DNA from: DATARR01 sp034666985
GTDB lineage: Bacteria; Acidobacteriota; Thermoanaerobaculia; Multivoradales; UBA5704
Reading direction: 5' to 3'
NCBI GenBank assembly: GCA_034666985.1
Contig: JAXDKS010000043.1
Span: forward strand, 186,001-250,000
DNA: 64,000 nucleotides
Part shown: piece by piece, positions 42,354 through 51,400 of the stretch
How positions within the stretch are numbered: position 1 is the stretch's first letter
Layout: every line of letters begins with the position of its first letter
Program-made: the position numbers and the translations under genes
Notes under the pieces: generated by a model
The model's input: only the letters and a program-made list of their open reading frames with translations
The model's database searches: none
Told to the model about the DNA's origin: nothing

Positions 42354-42854
42354 ATGACGACGGACGCTTCGCTGTCCTCTATCTTGTCGAAGTTGGAGGC
42401 GCAGATCGCGGTCTCCCGGGAGCGCCAGGCCTCCCATGGCCAGCAGGAGATCCATCACCGGCAGCAGAGGGAGCTCTATACCGCCGAGCTCGAAAAGCTG
42501 GAGCGCAGCCTGGAGACCTTCCAGGCCGCGGCAGCGGCGGCACTGGAGCTGACGAGCGGGCCGAGCGCCTCGGCCAGCCTCGTCGAGGTGCCCGCCCCGG
42601 ACCCGGACCCCGGCCGCAAGCCGCGGCTGAGCCGCATGGTGGAGCTGGTCATCGAGACCTGGCCTGCCGGCGAGCCTTTCGGCATCGCCGCGATCACCGA
42701 TCAGGTCAACCGGCGTTACCGCAACCGGCTGCGCAAGGCCGTGGAGCCGCGGATGGTCTCGGTGCACCTGCGGCGTCTGCTCGCCTCCGGCAGGCTCGCC
42801 GCCGTCCGGAGAGGCCGGCCCCACCACGAGGCTCTGTACTCCCGGCGGGAATGA
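42354..42854 (+). CDS. hypothetical protein: coiled coil plus C-terminal winged-helix-like region
   Basis: A 166-aa protein. Residues 5-70 form a likely coiled coil (LSKLEAQIAVSRERQASHG, QRELYTAELEKLERSLETF). After an Ala/Pro-rich linker, residues about 95-160 look like a winged-helix DNA-binding fold (RMVELVIETWPAGEPFGIAA, VSVHLRRLLASGRLAAVRRG). It may be a small DNA-binding protein. It lies alone between the non-coding stretch and a secreted peptide gene; AAGGAGG seven bases upstream supports ATG 42354. Confidence 0.65.
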   Translation: MTTDASLSSILSKLEAQIAVSRERQASHGQQEIHHRQQRELYTAELEKLERSLETFQAAAAAALELTSGPSASASLVEVPAPDPDPGRKPRLSRMVELVIETWPAGEPFGIAAITDQVNRRYRNRLRKAVEPRMVSVHLRRLLASGRLAAVRRGRPHHEALYSRRE

Positions 42855-42985
42855 CCGGAAGGGCTCGGACCCACCTCTTCGCGACCTCCTCGGGATGGCT
42901 CCCGCGCTGTGAGGGATTCAGCCCTCCTCCTTCGTTCTCCCTCTGGAATCGCTTCACCCAACCACTTCCAGAAGGAGTCGAAGAC

Positions 42986-43195
42986 ATGCGCAAGAAGATG
43001 ATGTTCCTGGCCCTGGCCCTCGGAATGGCGACCAGCGCCCTGATGGCAGGCAACAGTTCCGCGGGCACGCAGTGCGAGGTCGATTGCCGGACGCAATATG
43101 ACCAGTGTCAGGTGATCTGCAGCAAGACGCCCTGTCTGGTGTCGTGCGAGTTCAACCTCAACAAGTGCCTCAACAACTGCGGCTCAGAGAAGTAA
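42986..43195 (+). CDS. small secreted Cys-rich peptide
   Basis: A 69-aa exported protein from ATG 42986, with GAAGGAG upstream. The signal peptide is MMFLALALGMATSALMAG. The mature about 43 residues contain eight cysteines (CEVDCRTQYDQC and CSKTPCLVSCEFN, then CLNNC), a CxxxC-rich disulphide pattern. No homologous family is known to me. It could be a toxin, an inhibitor or a structural peptide; nothing in the neighbourhood decides. Confidence 0.7.
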   Translation: MRKKMMFLALALGMATSALMAGNSSAGTQCEVDCRTQYDQCQVICSKTPCLVSCEFNLNKCLNNCGSEK

Positions 43196-43249
43196 TGCCG
43201 GCCCGAGCCGGGTGGCCGGGCTCCCGGCCGCCCGCTCACCCACGCCGGC

Positions 43250-43924
43250 TCATCCGCGAATATCGGGGCTCAGGTATCTCTCGAGCCGGCCTTCCGGGTC
43301 GAGCTCCCCCGCCACACGCTCCACGGCTGCGCGGTCGAGCGGCACGAGGGGCGGGAGCTCCGCGATCACTTCGATTTCTCCGAAGGTCTCCACCGCCCGG
43401 CGGCTCTCGGCATCCGGCGGACCATTGAGCACCACGCCGGCCGGCTCCAGGCCGCGCGAGCGCATCGCCTCCAGGGTGAGCAGGGTGTGATTGAGGGTGT
43501 CCAGACGGGAGGGGGCCACCAGCAGGCAGGGCAGCGCCAAGTCCACCAGCAGGTCGCCGAAGAGGGGACCCGCGTCGCTCAGCGGCACGAGCAGGCCTCC
43601 GATCGTGTCCACGATCCACTGCCGGCCGTCCCGCGATCCGGTCTCGAAATCGAGGCGTAGACGGCGGGGATCGATCCGCCGGCTCTCCATCCGTGCCGCG
43701 ACGTGGAGCGCCACGGGCTCCAGGAACAGGTACGACTCAGGCACGATCTCGCAGCAGTGCCCGGCGAGGCGCTCCACGATCTCCGCGTCCCGTCCCTCGA
43801 CGGCGCCGGTCTCCACCGGCTTCCAGTAGACCAGGGGGAGCTCGCGGCCGTAACGGGCCAGCAGGACGGCGCTGACCACGGTCTTCCCCACCTCGGTGCC
43901 GGTGCCCACGATAGCCAGGCTCAA
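43250..43924 (-). CDS. bioD: dethiobiotin synthetase
   Basis: A 224-aa ATP-dependent enzyme that closes the ureido ring of dethiobiotin in biotin synthesis. The P-loop is GTGTEVGKT at residues 7-15, YWKPVETGAVEGRDAE is the substrate-binding strand, and VDTIGGLLVPLSD is the conserved switch-like region. The start is a TTG at 43924 with AAGGAGGAAG upstream. No other biotin gene is in the window; an SDR and a DinB protein precede it on the same strand. Confidence 0.9.
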   Translation of the reverse strand: MSLAIVGTGTEVGKTVVSAVLLARYGRELPLVYWKPVETGAVEGRDAEIVERLAGHCCEIVPESYLFLEPVALHVAARMESRRIDPRRLRLDFETGSRDGRQWIVDTIGGLLVPLSDAGPLFGDLLVDLALPCLLVAPSRLDTLNHTLLTLEAMRSRGLEPAGVVLNGPPDAESRRAVETFGEIEVIAELPPLVPLDRAAVERVAGELDPEGRLERYLSPDIRG

Positions 43925-43952
43925 TTCGCTTCCTCCTTCTTCATACTTCCCT

Positions 43953-44762
43953 TCATACGCCCCTCTCGATCGCCCGGCGGGCGATGCGGTCCACGAGGCC
44001 GGGGGCGACGAGCTTGAGCCACATGCCGACGCGGCCGCGGCCGGTCATCACCAGCTCGCGGCGGCGGCGAGCGGCGGCGTCCAGGATGAGCCGGGCGCAG
44101 GTCTCGACGCGCATCACTTCGCCTTCGCGCACCGGGCTGGTGCCCAGAGGCCGGCCGTCGCCGCCGAAGGCCCGCTCGCGGATGCCGGTGGCCACGAAGC
44201 CCGGATAGGCCATGGTGACGGTGACGCCCGAGCCCGCCAGCTCGATGCGCAGGGAGTCGAAGAATCCCGCCATGGCGTGCTTGCTCGCGGCGTAGCCGCT
44301 GCGGGTGGGCACGCCGGTCTTCCCCGTCAGGCTCGACACCCCCACGATCCGGCCGCGGGTGCGCTTGAGGTGCGGCAGCGCGTGCCAGGTGCAGTAGACG
44401 CTGCCGAGATAGTTCACCTGCATCAACCGCTCGAAGATGGAGAGGTCCAGCACCTCGTCGAAACGGGCCCACATGCCGATGCCGGCGTTGTTGATCAAGC
44501 CGTCGACGCGGCCGAAGGCCTCGACGGCGCGAGCCATGAGGGCCGCGCAGTCCGCCTCGCGGGTGACGTCGGTGGGCACGGCTTCGGCCTGGCCGCCCAG
44601 GGCTCGGCACTCCGCCGCCACCTGGCTCAGCTCGGCGCCGTCGCGCGCGGCGAGGACGAGCCGCGCCCCGGTGGCCGCGAGCTGGCGGGCCATCTCGCGG
44701 CCGATCCCCCGGGAGGCGCCGGTCAGGACGACGGCGGCGTCCCGGAACGACTCCACCGCCAC
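43953..44762 (-). CDS. short-chain dehydrogenase/reductase
   Basis: A 269-aa classical SDR from GTG 44762 (VAVESFRDAAVVLTGASRGIG). Nucleotide binding is at GASRGIGREMA, the NNAGIGMW motif is present, and the catalytic Ser-Tyr-Lys is in VSSLTGKTGV and YAASKHA. It reduces or oxidises a keto or hydroxy group with NAD(P)H. It lies between the DinB gene (4 bases) and bioD (28 bases), so it is probably co-transcribed; no link to biotin is proven. Confidence 0.92.
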   Translation of the reverse strand: MAVESFRDAAVVLTGASRGIGREMARQLAATGARLVLAARDGAELSQVAAECRALGGQAEAVPTDVTREADCAALMARAVEAFGRVDGLINNAGIGMWARFDEVLDLSIFERLMQVNYLGSVYCTWHALPHLKRTRGRIVGVSSLTGKTGVPTRSGYAASKHAMAGFFDSLRIELAGSGVTVTMAYPGFVATGIRERAFGGDGRPLGTSPVREGEVMRVETCARLILDAAARRRRELVMTGRGRVGMWLKLVAPGLVDRIARRAIERGV

Positions 44763-44766
44763 CTGG

Positions 44767-45297
44767 CTATCCCCACCCCTCGCGCTCGCGCAGGGAGGTG
44801 ATGTGGGCCACGTGGTGGCGGCCGTGCCAGGCGTAGAGGGCCAGCATCTGGTCGAGGGTGAGGAGCCCCTTCTCCGGATGCTGCAGGGTGCGGGCGAAGT
44901 CGGCGTCGTCCATGGCGCGCAGCAGGATCACCCAGCGCTGGTGCAGGGCGGTGAGCAGGGCGAGCGAGACCTCGGGCGCCGTGCGGCCGGTGTCGGGCAG
45001 GTCCGCCCAGAGGGCCTCGGCGTAGACCTTGACGGTGGGCGTCTCCTCGGTCAGGGCCAGCTTGAAGCGCACGTAGGCGTTGACGTGGCTGTCCGGAACG
45101 TGGTGGACCACCTGCCGGAGGGTCCAGCCGCCGGGCCGGTAGGGGGTGTCGAGCTGCTCGGGGCTCAGGCCCTGGATGGCGGCGCGCAGCCGCTCGGGGG
45201 TCTCGGCGATCTGGGCGATGAGCTCCAGCCGCCGCTCCTCGCCGAATGGGCCTTCCGCCTGCAACTGTCCGACGGGGTACCGCAGGTCTTCGGTCAT
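44767..45297 (-). CDS. DinB/YfiT-like putative metal-dependent hydrolase
   Basis: A 176-aa four-helix bundle protein of the DinB/YfiT (bacillithiol transferase-like) family. Residues that would hold a metal are present: RQVVHHVPDSHVNAYVR (His) and WHGRHHVAHITSL near the C terminus (His cluster), as is YRPGGWTLRQ. These proteins transfer a thiol cofactor or act as metal-dependent hydrolases; the substrate is unknown. ATG 45297 is preceded by GGAGGAGAG. It is the first gene of the three-gene minus unit ending in bioD. Confidence 0.85.
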   Translation of the reverse strand: MTEDLRYPVGQLQAEGPFGEERRLELIAQIAETPERLRAAIQGLSPEQLDTPYRPGGWTLRQVVHHVPDSHVNAYVRFKLALTEETPTVKVYAEALWADLPDTGRTAPEVSLALLTALHQRWVILLRAMDDADFARTLQHPEKGLLTLDQMLALYAWHGRHHVAHITSLREREGWG

Positions 45298-45373
45298 CGG
45301 TCTCTCCTCCACTCCTCCATGGTCCGGGGAGCATAGCAGCGCCGGCCCCTCAGCACACCGATTGACACAACGA

Positions 45374-45389
45374 TTGGCACAGCGCTTGC
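45374..45389 (+). promoter_or_regulatory. sigma-54 (-24/-12) promoter
   Basis: TTGGCAC at 45374-45380, five bases, then TTGC at 45386-45389, an exact match to the sigma-54 consensus with the GG and GC dinucleotides 12 bases apart. It lies 35 bases upstream of ATG 45425, so transcription should start near 45401. An enhancer-binding activator would be needed; no such gene is in the window. Confidence 0.75.
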
Positions 45390-45424
45390 GGTCTCTCCAG
45401 TCCCCAGAAGGGAGGAGGTTTGTC

Positions 45425-45802
45425 ATGGAAAAAAACGTAGGCACCCTCGAACGCTGGATTTCGACCCTGGGGGGCGGCGCCCTGCTCGCCTGGGGCCTGG
45501 GAGGCCAGCGCCGGAAGTCGCCGCTGGCCGGGGCGGCTCTGGCCCTCGGCGGGGCGGCCATCCTCGCCCGCGGCGCCACCGGCCACTGTCCGGTCTATGG
45601 CGCGCTGGGGAAGAGCACGGCGCACGGAGATGGAGAGGACGCGGCGGGAGGGGACAAGGCGTTCCGCGGCAAGTGGCCCCTGCCGGAAGGCGCGCGGCTC
45701 GCCCGGCCGGGACGGGCGAAGCGGGACGCGGTGGAGGAGGCCTCCGAGCAGTCGTTCCCCGCCAGCGATCCGCCCTCGTTCACCCCATCGCGGGTCGGGT
45801 GA
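45425..45802 (+). CDS. DUF2892-like membrane protein
   Basis: A 125-aa protein. ERWISTLGGGALLAWGLGG followed by PLAGAALALGGAAILARGATG gives two transmembrane helices in the DUF2892 (YgaP-like) pattern, with a conserved His-Cys (GHCPVYGALG). The soluble tail ends EASEQSFPASDPPSFTP, a motif common to proteins of this type. Ribosome-binding site GGGAGGAGG lies upstream of ATG 45425. Sigma-54 control suggests induction by a specific stress or nutrient signal; the function is unknown. Confidence 0.75.
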   Translation: MEKNVGTLERWISTLGGGALLAWGLGGQRRKSPLAGAALALGGAAILARGATGHCPVYGALGKSTAHGDGEDAAGGDKAFRGKWPLPEGARLARPGRAKRDAVEEASEQSFPASDPPSFTPSRVG

Positions 45803-45948
45803 CCTCACCGAAAAGGGGGGGCTTCCTGCCCCCCTCGCGACGATTCTCAGGACCAACGCTTGAGAAATCTCTGCGTCTTGTCTATGATAGGCCCAATTTC
45901 ACCCCTGTCGTGTCTCTGGGCCGTCGCCCTCTGAGGAGGAACGTCGCG

Positions 45949-46374
45949 ATGTCGATGTACATGGAAAATCAGTGTGGTCGTCAGAACACCAGTCTGGAGC
46001 TACCGGACATCGTCCACATGAAGCTGGTGGGCGAGGTCACGCTCGAGGAGTGCAGGCAGCTCAACCAAGCGCATCTCGATTACTCGAAGCAGGTGAGCTA
46101 CTTCTTCTACTGGATCGACATGACGGAGCTGGAGGATCTGCCGGCCGCCGTGCGCCGCGAAGCGTCGGCCACGGTCAAGCTCCTCTCCGTGCGGGGAACG
46201 GTGGTCTACAACGCCCCGCTCCGCGCCCGGGTGCTGGCCAAGCTGCTCCTCACCGCCGCCAACCTGTTCCGCTCGGGCCCCGAGAAGAACCCGGTGGTGT
46301 TCGCGGAGAACGCGGACGAGGCTCACGCCTACTTCGCGAAGTGGCGGCAGCAGATCGTCGCCGAAGCGGCCTAG
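45949..46374 (+). CDS. SpoIIAA/STAS-like protein
   Basis: A 141-aa protein. The pattern PDIVHMKLVGEVTLEECRQL, then the strand YFFYWIDMTELEDL and helix VYNAPLRARVLAKLLLTAANLF are those of SpoIIAA-like (STAS-related) proteins. Such proteins bind partners through a conserved surface and act in anti-anti-sigma or related signalling; here the phospho-acceptor Ser is not obvious. GAGGAGGAA seven bases upstream fixes ATG 45949. A strong terminator follows. Confidence 0.72.
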   Translation: MSMYMENQCGRQNTSLELPDIVHMKLVGEVTLEECRQLNQAHLDYSKQVSYFFYWIDMTELEDLPAAVRREASATVKLLSVRGTVVYNAPLRARVLAKLLLTAANLFRSGPEKNPVVFAENADEAHAYFAKWRQQIVAEAA

Positions 46375-46396
46375 GCCTGGGCGCCGGGTTCCATGG

Positions 46397-46442
46397 CATC
46401 GCAGGAGCGCAGGCTGCTGCGCTCCTGCGATGGGACTTTTTT
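46397..46442 (+). terminator. rho-independent terminator
   Basis: CATCGCAGGAGCGCAG at 46397-46412 and its perfect 16-base complement at 46417-46432 form a hairpin with a GCTG loop, followed by GGAC and a run of six T. It lies 23 bases after the STAS-like gene and would end its transcript cleanly. Confidence 0.92.
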
Positions 46443-46567
46443 CGTCCTCTCCCGTTGCAACCTATCCTGCCGAGGCGCGCCAGCCCGGCCCGGAAGATGA
46501 GGCACAAGGTGTCATTTTCGGCTTTTTCTGTTCCTTATCTGCCCCAAAATCCCAGGTCCGCAATCGC

Positions 46568-46596
46568 TTGACAGCTCCCGGGGGCGGGCGTAGTGT
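46568..46596 (+). promoter_or_regulatory. candidate sigma-70 promoter
   Basis: TTGACA at 46568-46573, then 17 bases, then TAGTGT at 46591-46596. The -35 is perfect; the -10 matches only half of TATAAT. It lies 65 bases upstream of the secreted beta-propeller gene. Confidence 0.4.
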
Positions 46597-46660
46597 CGCC
46601 CGAGTTCCACTTGGCTGTCATCCCATCGCTTTTCGCCCAGGAATCTGGGAAGGAGGCTCT

Positions 46661-48388
46661 ATGATCCGCAGGAGTGCATTGATGGTGTTCGCAACTCTGT
46701 TGCTGGCGGCTCTGCCGGTCCGCTCGCAGCAGTGGGGGCAGTGGGGGCAGAACGCGCAGCACACCGGCTTCGTGAGCACCGTGGGGCAGACGGCGACCCA
46801 CATCCTCGAAGACGTCGTCTACGACCCGTTCGTGGACGCCGAGAAGGCCGACCCCCTCAGCGCGACCGACCTGCTGGTCCATTACCAGGTGCCGTTGCTC
46901 GACGGCAACAACGTCTACATGGAGTTCAAGAGCGGCGTCTTCACGGACGTGCCGCACTGGGATACGCAGACCTGGAACGAGAAGCGGCTGCTCTGGCAGT
47001 CCGGTCACCTGGTGGAGAAGTGGAGCTTCGAGAGCGACTGGAAGCCGGTGCCCTTCGGCACCAACTTCGGCGGTCCGTTCTGGGAGCCGGTGTTCCACGC
47101 CACGCTGGCCGGGTCCTTCATCTACATCCCGGGCGCCGGCGGCTCGGTGTTCAAGGTCAACAAGACGACGGGCGACCTGGTGGCGCGCATCTCGCCGTTC
47201 GGCGCCATCGACCCGGACATTTTCGTGGCCGGTCCCTTGACCGCTGACACGGCCGGCAACATCTACTACAACGTCGTCAACCTCACCCACGGCAACGCCT
47301 GGAACTCGGACGTCAAGAATTCCTGGCTGGTGAAGGTCGCGGCCAACGGCACGTTCCAGACGGCCACGTTCGCTTCGCTGACGCCGGGCGCGCCGGCGGG
47401 CAACGACAAGTGCCTGGGCGTGTTCAACATCAACCAGCTCCCCTGGCCGCCGGCCCCCGACGCGGTGCCGCCCGCGGTGCAGTGTGGCTCGCAGCGCCCA
47501 GGGATCAACGTCGCCCCGGCCGTGGCGCCGGACGGCACCATCTACACCATCAGCGTCGCCCATCTGTGGACCCGCCACGGCTACCTGGTGGCGGTCAACC
47601 CCAACCTGACGCCGAAGTGGAACGCCTCACTGCGCGACCGGTTCAACGACGGCTGCAACGTCCTGCTGCCTGCCAACGGCACGCCGAACGGCTGCCGCGT
47701 GGGCGCGACCACCGGCTTCGATCCGGCGCAGAACCGCCCGGGCGCCGGGCGCGTGCTCGACGACTCGACCTCCTCGCCCCTGGTGGCGCCGGATGGCAGC
47801 GTCTTCTACGGCGCCTACACCCGCTACAACTACGCCCAGGGCCACCTGATGAAGTTCAGCTCCGCCGGCCAGTTCCTCGCCGCTTACCGTTTCGGCTGGG
47901 ACGACACGCCGGCCCTCTACGTCCACGACGGCACCTACTCGCTGATCACCAAGGACAACCAGTATGGCGAGGTCGGCTCCTACTGCAACGACGAGGTGGC
48001 TTGCCCGGAGGACCGCACAGCCTACAACCCGGCCTTCCCGGAGGCCTACTTCATCACCCGCCTCAACAGCAACCTGGTGCCCGAGTGGCGCTGGCAGAAC
48101 ACCAACACCTTGAACTGCGTCCGTGACGCCGGCGGCAACGTGAGCTGCGTCTCCGACCATCCCGCCGGCTTCGAGTGGTGCGTCAACGCGCCGGCCGTAG
48201 ACGCCACCGGCACCGCCTACAACAACAGCGAGGACGGCAACGTCTACGTCATCCGCCCGAACGGCACGCTGCGCGAGAACCTCTTCCTCCAGTCAGCCGT
48301 GGGTGCCGCCTACACGCCGCTGTCCATCGCCGCGGATGGCCGGATCCTGACCCAGAACGACGGCCACCTCTTCGTCGTCGGCAACTAG
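46661..48388 (+). CDS. secreted PQQ-like beta-propeller protein
   Basis: A 575-aa exported protein. The signal peptide is LMVFATLLLAALPVRSQ. The mature part has repeated strand blocks typical of quinoprotein-like propellers: FIYIPGAGGSVFKVNKTTGD, NIYYNVVNLTHGNAWN, VAPDGTIYTISVAHLWTRHG and VDATGTAYNNSEDGNVYVI. No quinone or heme ligand can be confirmed, so it may be an enzyme or a binding protein. GGAAGGAGGC lies eight bases before ATG 46661. It is followed by a strong hairpin. Confidence 0.8.
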   Translation: MIRRSALMVFATLLLAALPVRSQQWGQWGQNAQHTGFVSTVGQTATHILEDVVYDPFVDAEKADPLSATDLLVHYQVPLLDGNNVYMEFKSGVFTDVPHWDTQTWNEKRLLWQSGHLVEKWSFESDWKPVPFGTNFGGPFWEPVFHATLAGSFIYIPGAGGSVFKVNKTTGDLVARISPFGAIDPDIFVAGPLTADTAGNIYYNVVNLTHGNAWNSDVKNSWLVKVAANGTFQTATFASLTPGAPAGNDKCLGVFNINQLPWPPAPDAVPPAVQCGSQRPGINVAPAVAPDGTIYTISVAHLWTRHGYLVAVNPNLTPKWNASLRDRFNDGCNVLLPANGTPNGCRVGATTGFDPAQNRPGAGRVLDDSTSSPLVAPDGSVFYGAYTRYNYAQGHLMKFSSAGQFLAAYRFGWDDTPALYVHDGTYSLITKDNQYGEVGSYCNDEVACPEDRTAYNPAFPEAYFITRLNSNLVPEWRWQNTNTLNCVRDAGGNVSCVSDHPAGFEWCVNAPAVDATGTAYNNSEDGNVYVIRPNGTLRENLFLQSAVGAAYTPLSIAADGRILTQNDGHLFVVGN

Positions 48389-48401
48389 CCGCCTCACCCA
48401 C

Positions 48402-48436
48402 CCTCCCTCCTCTCCCCCAGCGGTAGAGGAGGGAGG
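48402..48436 (+). terminator. 12-bp hairpin after beta-propeller gene
   Basis: CCTCCCTCCTCT at 48402-48413 pairs perfectly with AGAGGAGGGAGG at 48425-48436 around an 11-base loop, beginning 13 bases after the stop codon. It lacks a T-run, so it may be a rho-dependent or REP-like hairpin rather than a classical terminator. Confidence 0.5.
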
Positions 48437-48483
48437 ACCTCCTCCCCTTGCCTTACGCCCTGTTGACGCCATAACCTTGCCCC

Positions 48484-51400
48484 ATGGCAAGGAAGCCCGC
48501 GCCCCCCCCCTACGCCGAGCTGCACGCCGCCTCGGCCTTCTCCTTCCTCGACGGCGCCTCGCTGCCCGAGGACTTGGTGGAGCGGGCGGCGGCCCTGGGA
48601 TTGCCGGCCGTGGCCCTGGTGGACGCCAACGGCGTCTACGCCGCGCCGCGCTTCCATCAGGCGGCCAAACAGGCGGGGATCAAGGCCCTGGTCGGCGCCG
48701 AGGTGACGCTGGAGGATGAGCCCAGCCTCTTCCAGCAGCGGGCGCGGCTCGGTCCGCTCGGCCTCGTGCCAGATGCCAAACCGCCCCGGCCGGACACCGA
48801 GCCGAGGGGAGTCGACACCCAGGCCCGCCTCACCCTGCTCGCCGCCAATCAGGCGGGCTACCGCAACCTCTGCCGGCTGGCGACCGCCGCCGCCCGCGGC
48901 CGGCCCAAGGGCGAGGCCCGGGTCTCCTGGGACCTCCTGGCCGAGCACGCCGGGGGCCTCCACTGCCTCACGGGCGGCGACGAGGGTCCTCTCGCCCGCG
49001 AGATCGCGGAGGGGGGGATCGATCCCGCTCGCCGTCTGCTGGAGCGCCTCGGCCACTTCTTCCCCGGCCGTCTGCACGTCGAGCTGCAGCGCCATCGACT
49101 CCGCGAGGAGGAGCACCGCAATCAGGCCCTGGTGGATCTCGCCCGCCGCCTGCGCCTCCCTCTCGTCGCCACCAATGGCGTGCGCTACGCCCGCCCCGAG
49201 GACAAGCCCCTCCACGACGTGCTCACGGCCATCCGCCACCACGCGACCCTCGACACGGCGGGCCGGCTCCTCGCCTCGCATCGCGAGCGTCACTTCAAGA
49301 GCGGCGCCGAGATGGCCCGCCTCTTCGCCGACCTCCCGGAGGCCCTGGCCGGCAGCGCCCGGCTCGCCGGCGAGCTCGATTTCACCCTCGACAACCTTGG
49401 CTATCGCTTCCCCGAATATCCGCTTCCCCCGGGCGAGACGCCGGCCTCCTACCTGCGCCATGCCACATGGAACGGCGCCAAGGCCCGCTTCCGTCCCTTG
49501 ACCGCCAAGGCCCAGGCCCAGATCCAGAAAGAGCTGGACCTGATCGAGAAACTGAACCTCGCCGGCTACTTCCTCATCGTCTGGGACGTCGTCAACTTCT
49601 GCCTGCGCGAGGGGATCCTGGCCCAGGGCCGGGGATCGGCCGCCAACAGCGCGGTGTGCTACGCCCTGTCGATCACCGCCGTCGATCCCGTGAAAATGGA
49701 GCTGCTCTTCGAGCGCTTCCTCTCCGAGGAGCGGGGCGAGTGGCCCGACATCGACCTCGACCTCCCTTCCGGGGATCAGCGCGAGCGGGTCATCCAGTAC
49801 GTCTACCAGCGCTACGGCCCTCACGGCGCGGCCATGACGGCCACCGTCATCACCTATCGCGACCGCTCCGCCACCCGCGAGGTGGCCAAGGTCTTCGGCT
49901 ACTCCGAGGAGCAGGTGGACCGGCTGGCCAAGCAGCTCGGCAACTTCAGCTACGACATCCACAGCGGCGACCAGAAGTCGCTCACCGCCGAGCTGGCCGC
50001 CGCGGGCTTCGATCCCCAGGAGCCGCGCCTCGTCCATTTCATGGATCTTTGGACCCGCATCCACAACCTCCCCCGGCATCTCGGCCAGCATACGGGAGGC
50101 ATGGTGATCGCCGCCGGCCGGCTCGACGAGGTGGTCCCCCTGGAGCCCGCCTCCATGCCCGGCCGGGTGGTGATCCAGTGGGACAAGGACGACTGCGCCG
50201 ACCTGGGGATCATCAAGGTGGACCTGCTGGGCCTGGGGATGCTCGCGGCGCTCGAAGAGATGGTGCCGACCATCAAGCAGCGTGAGGGCATCCACGTCGA
50301 CCTCGCTCACCTGCCGCCGGACGACCCCAAGGTCTTCCGCATGCTCCAGGTGGCGGACACGGTGGGCTGTTTCCAGATCGAGAGCCGGGCCCAGATGGCC
50401 TCCCTCCCCCGCAACCATCCCACGCGGTTCTACGACATCGTCATCCAGGTGGGGATCATCCGCCCCGGGCCCATCGCGGGAAACCTGGCGAACCCCTACT
50501 TCGAGCGGCGCAACGGCCGGCAGCCCGTGGAATACCACCATCCGAGCCTCAAGCCCATCCTGGAGCGGACGCTCGGCGTGCCCATCTTCCAGGAGCAGCT
50601 CCTGCGGGTCGCCATGGTGGCGGCGGGCTTCACCGGCGGCGAGGCCGAGGAGCTGCGGCGGGCCATGGGATCGAAGCGCTCGGTGGAGCGGATGAACGCC
50701 ATCGTGGAGAAGCTCCGCCGGGGGATGACCGAGCGGGGGATCACCGGCAAGTCCCAGGACGAGATCGTCCAGGGCATCACCTCCTTCGCCCTCTATGGCT
50801 TCCCCGAGTCCCACGCCGCGAGCTTCGCCCTCATCGCCTACGCCAGCTCTTATCTCAAGGCCCACCATCCCACGGCCTTCTACCTGGGCCTGCTCAATGC
50901 CTGGCCCATGGGCTTCTACCACCCGGCCACGCTGGTTAAAGACGCCCAGCGCCACGGCGTCGAGATCCGGCCGGTGGACGTCCAGGCCTCGGGCGTGCAG
51001 TGCCGCTGGGAGGACCGGGTGCTGACCGAGGGGATGCGCGACGCCCGCACCGGCCTGGCGCCGCCGGCCGGGGCCATCCGCCTCGGCTTTCGCTTCGTGC
51101 GGGGATTGCGCAACCGGGCCGCGGCGGTCATCGAAGAGGAAAGGGCCAAGGGTCCGTTCCTGGACGCCGAGGACTTGGTGCGGCGCTGCGATCTGCACGA
51201 GAACGAGCTCCAACTCCTGGCCGCCTCCGGGGCACTCGCCTGCTTCGGCCTCACCCGCCGGGCCGCGCTCTGGCAGGTGGCCCGCCTGGGAAGGCCCGCC
51301 GGCCCTCTCCTCGACCGGCTGACCGATTCAGAGCCTTCTCCCCTACCGGAGATGACCCCGTCCGAGGAGACGATGGCGGACTACGGCACCGTCCAGCTCA

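Noticed and set aside
45811..45836. Rho-independent terminator after the DUF2892-like gene
   Set aside because: GGGGGG/CCCCCC can pair but the stem is short, has no T-run, and the next gene may be read through.
48394..51213. Long open frame antisense to the polymerase gene
   Set aside because: Polymerase motifs on the plus strand settle the coding strand; the antisense frame lacks any recognisable domain.
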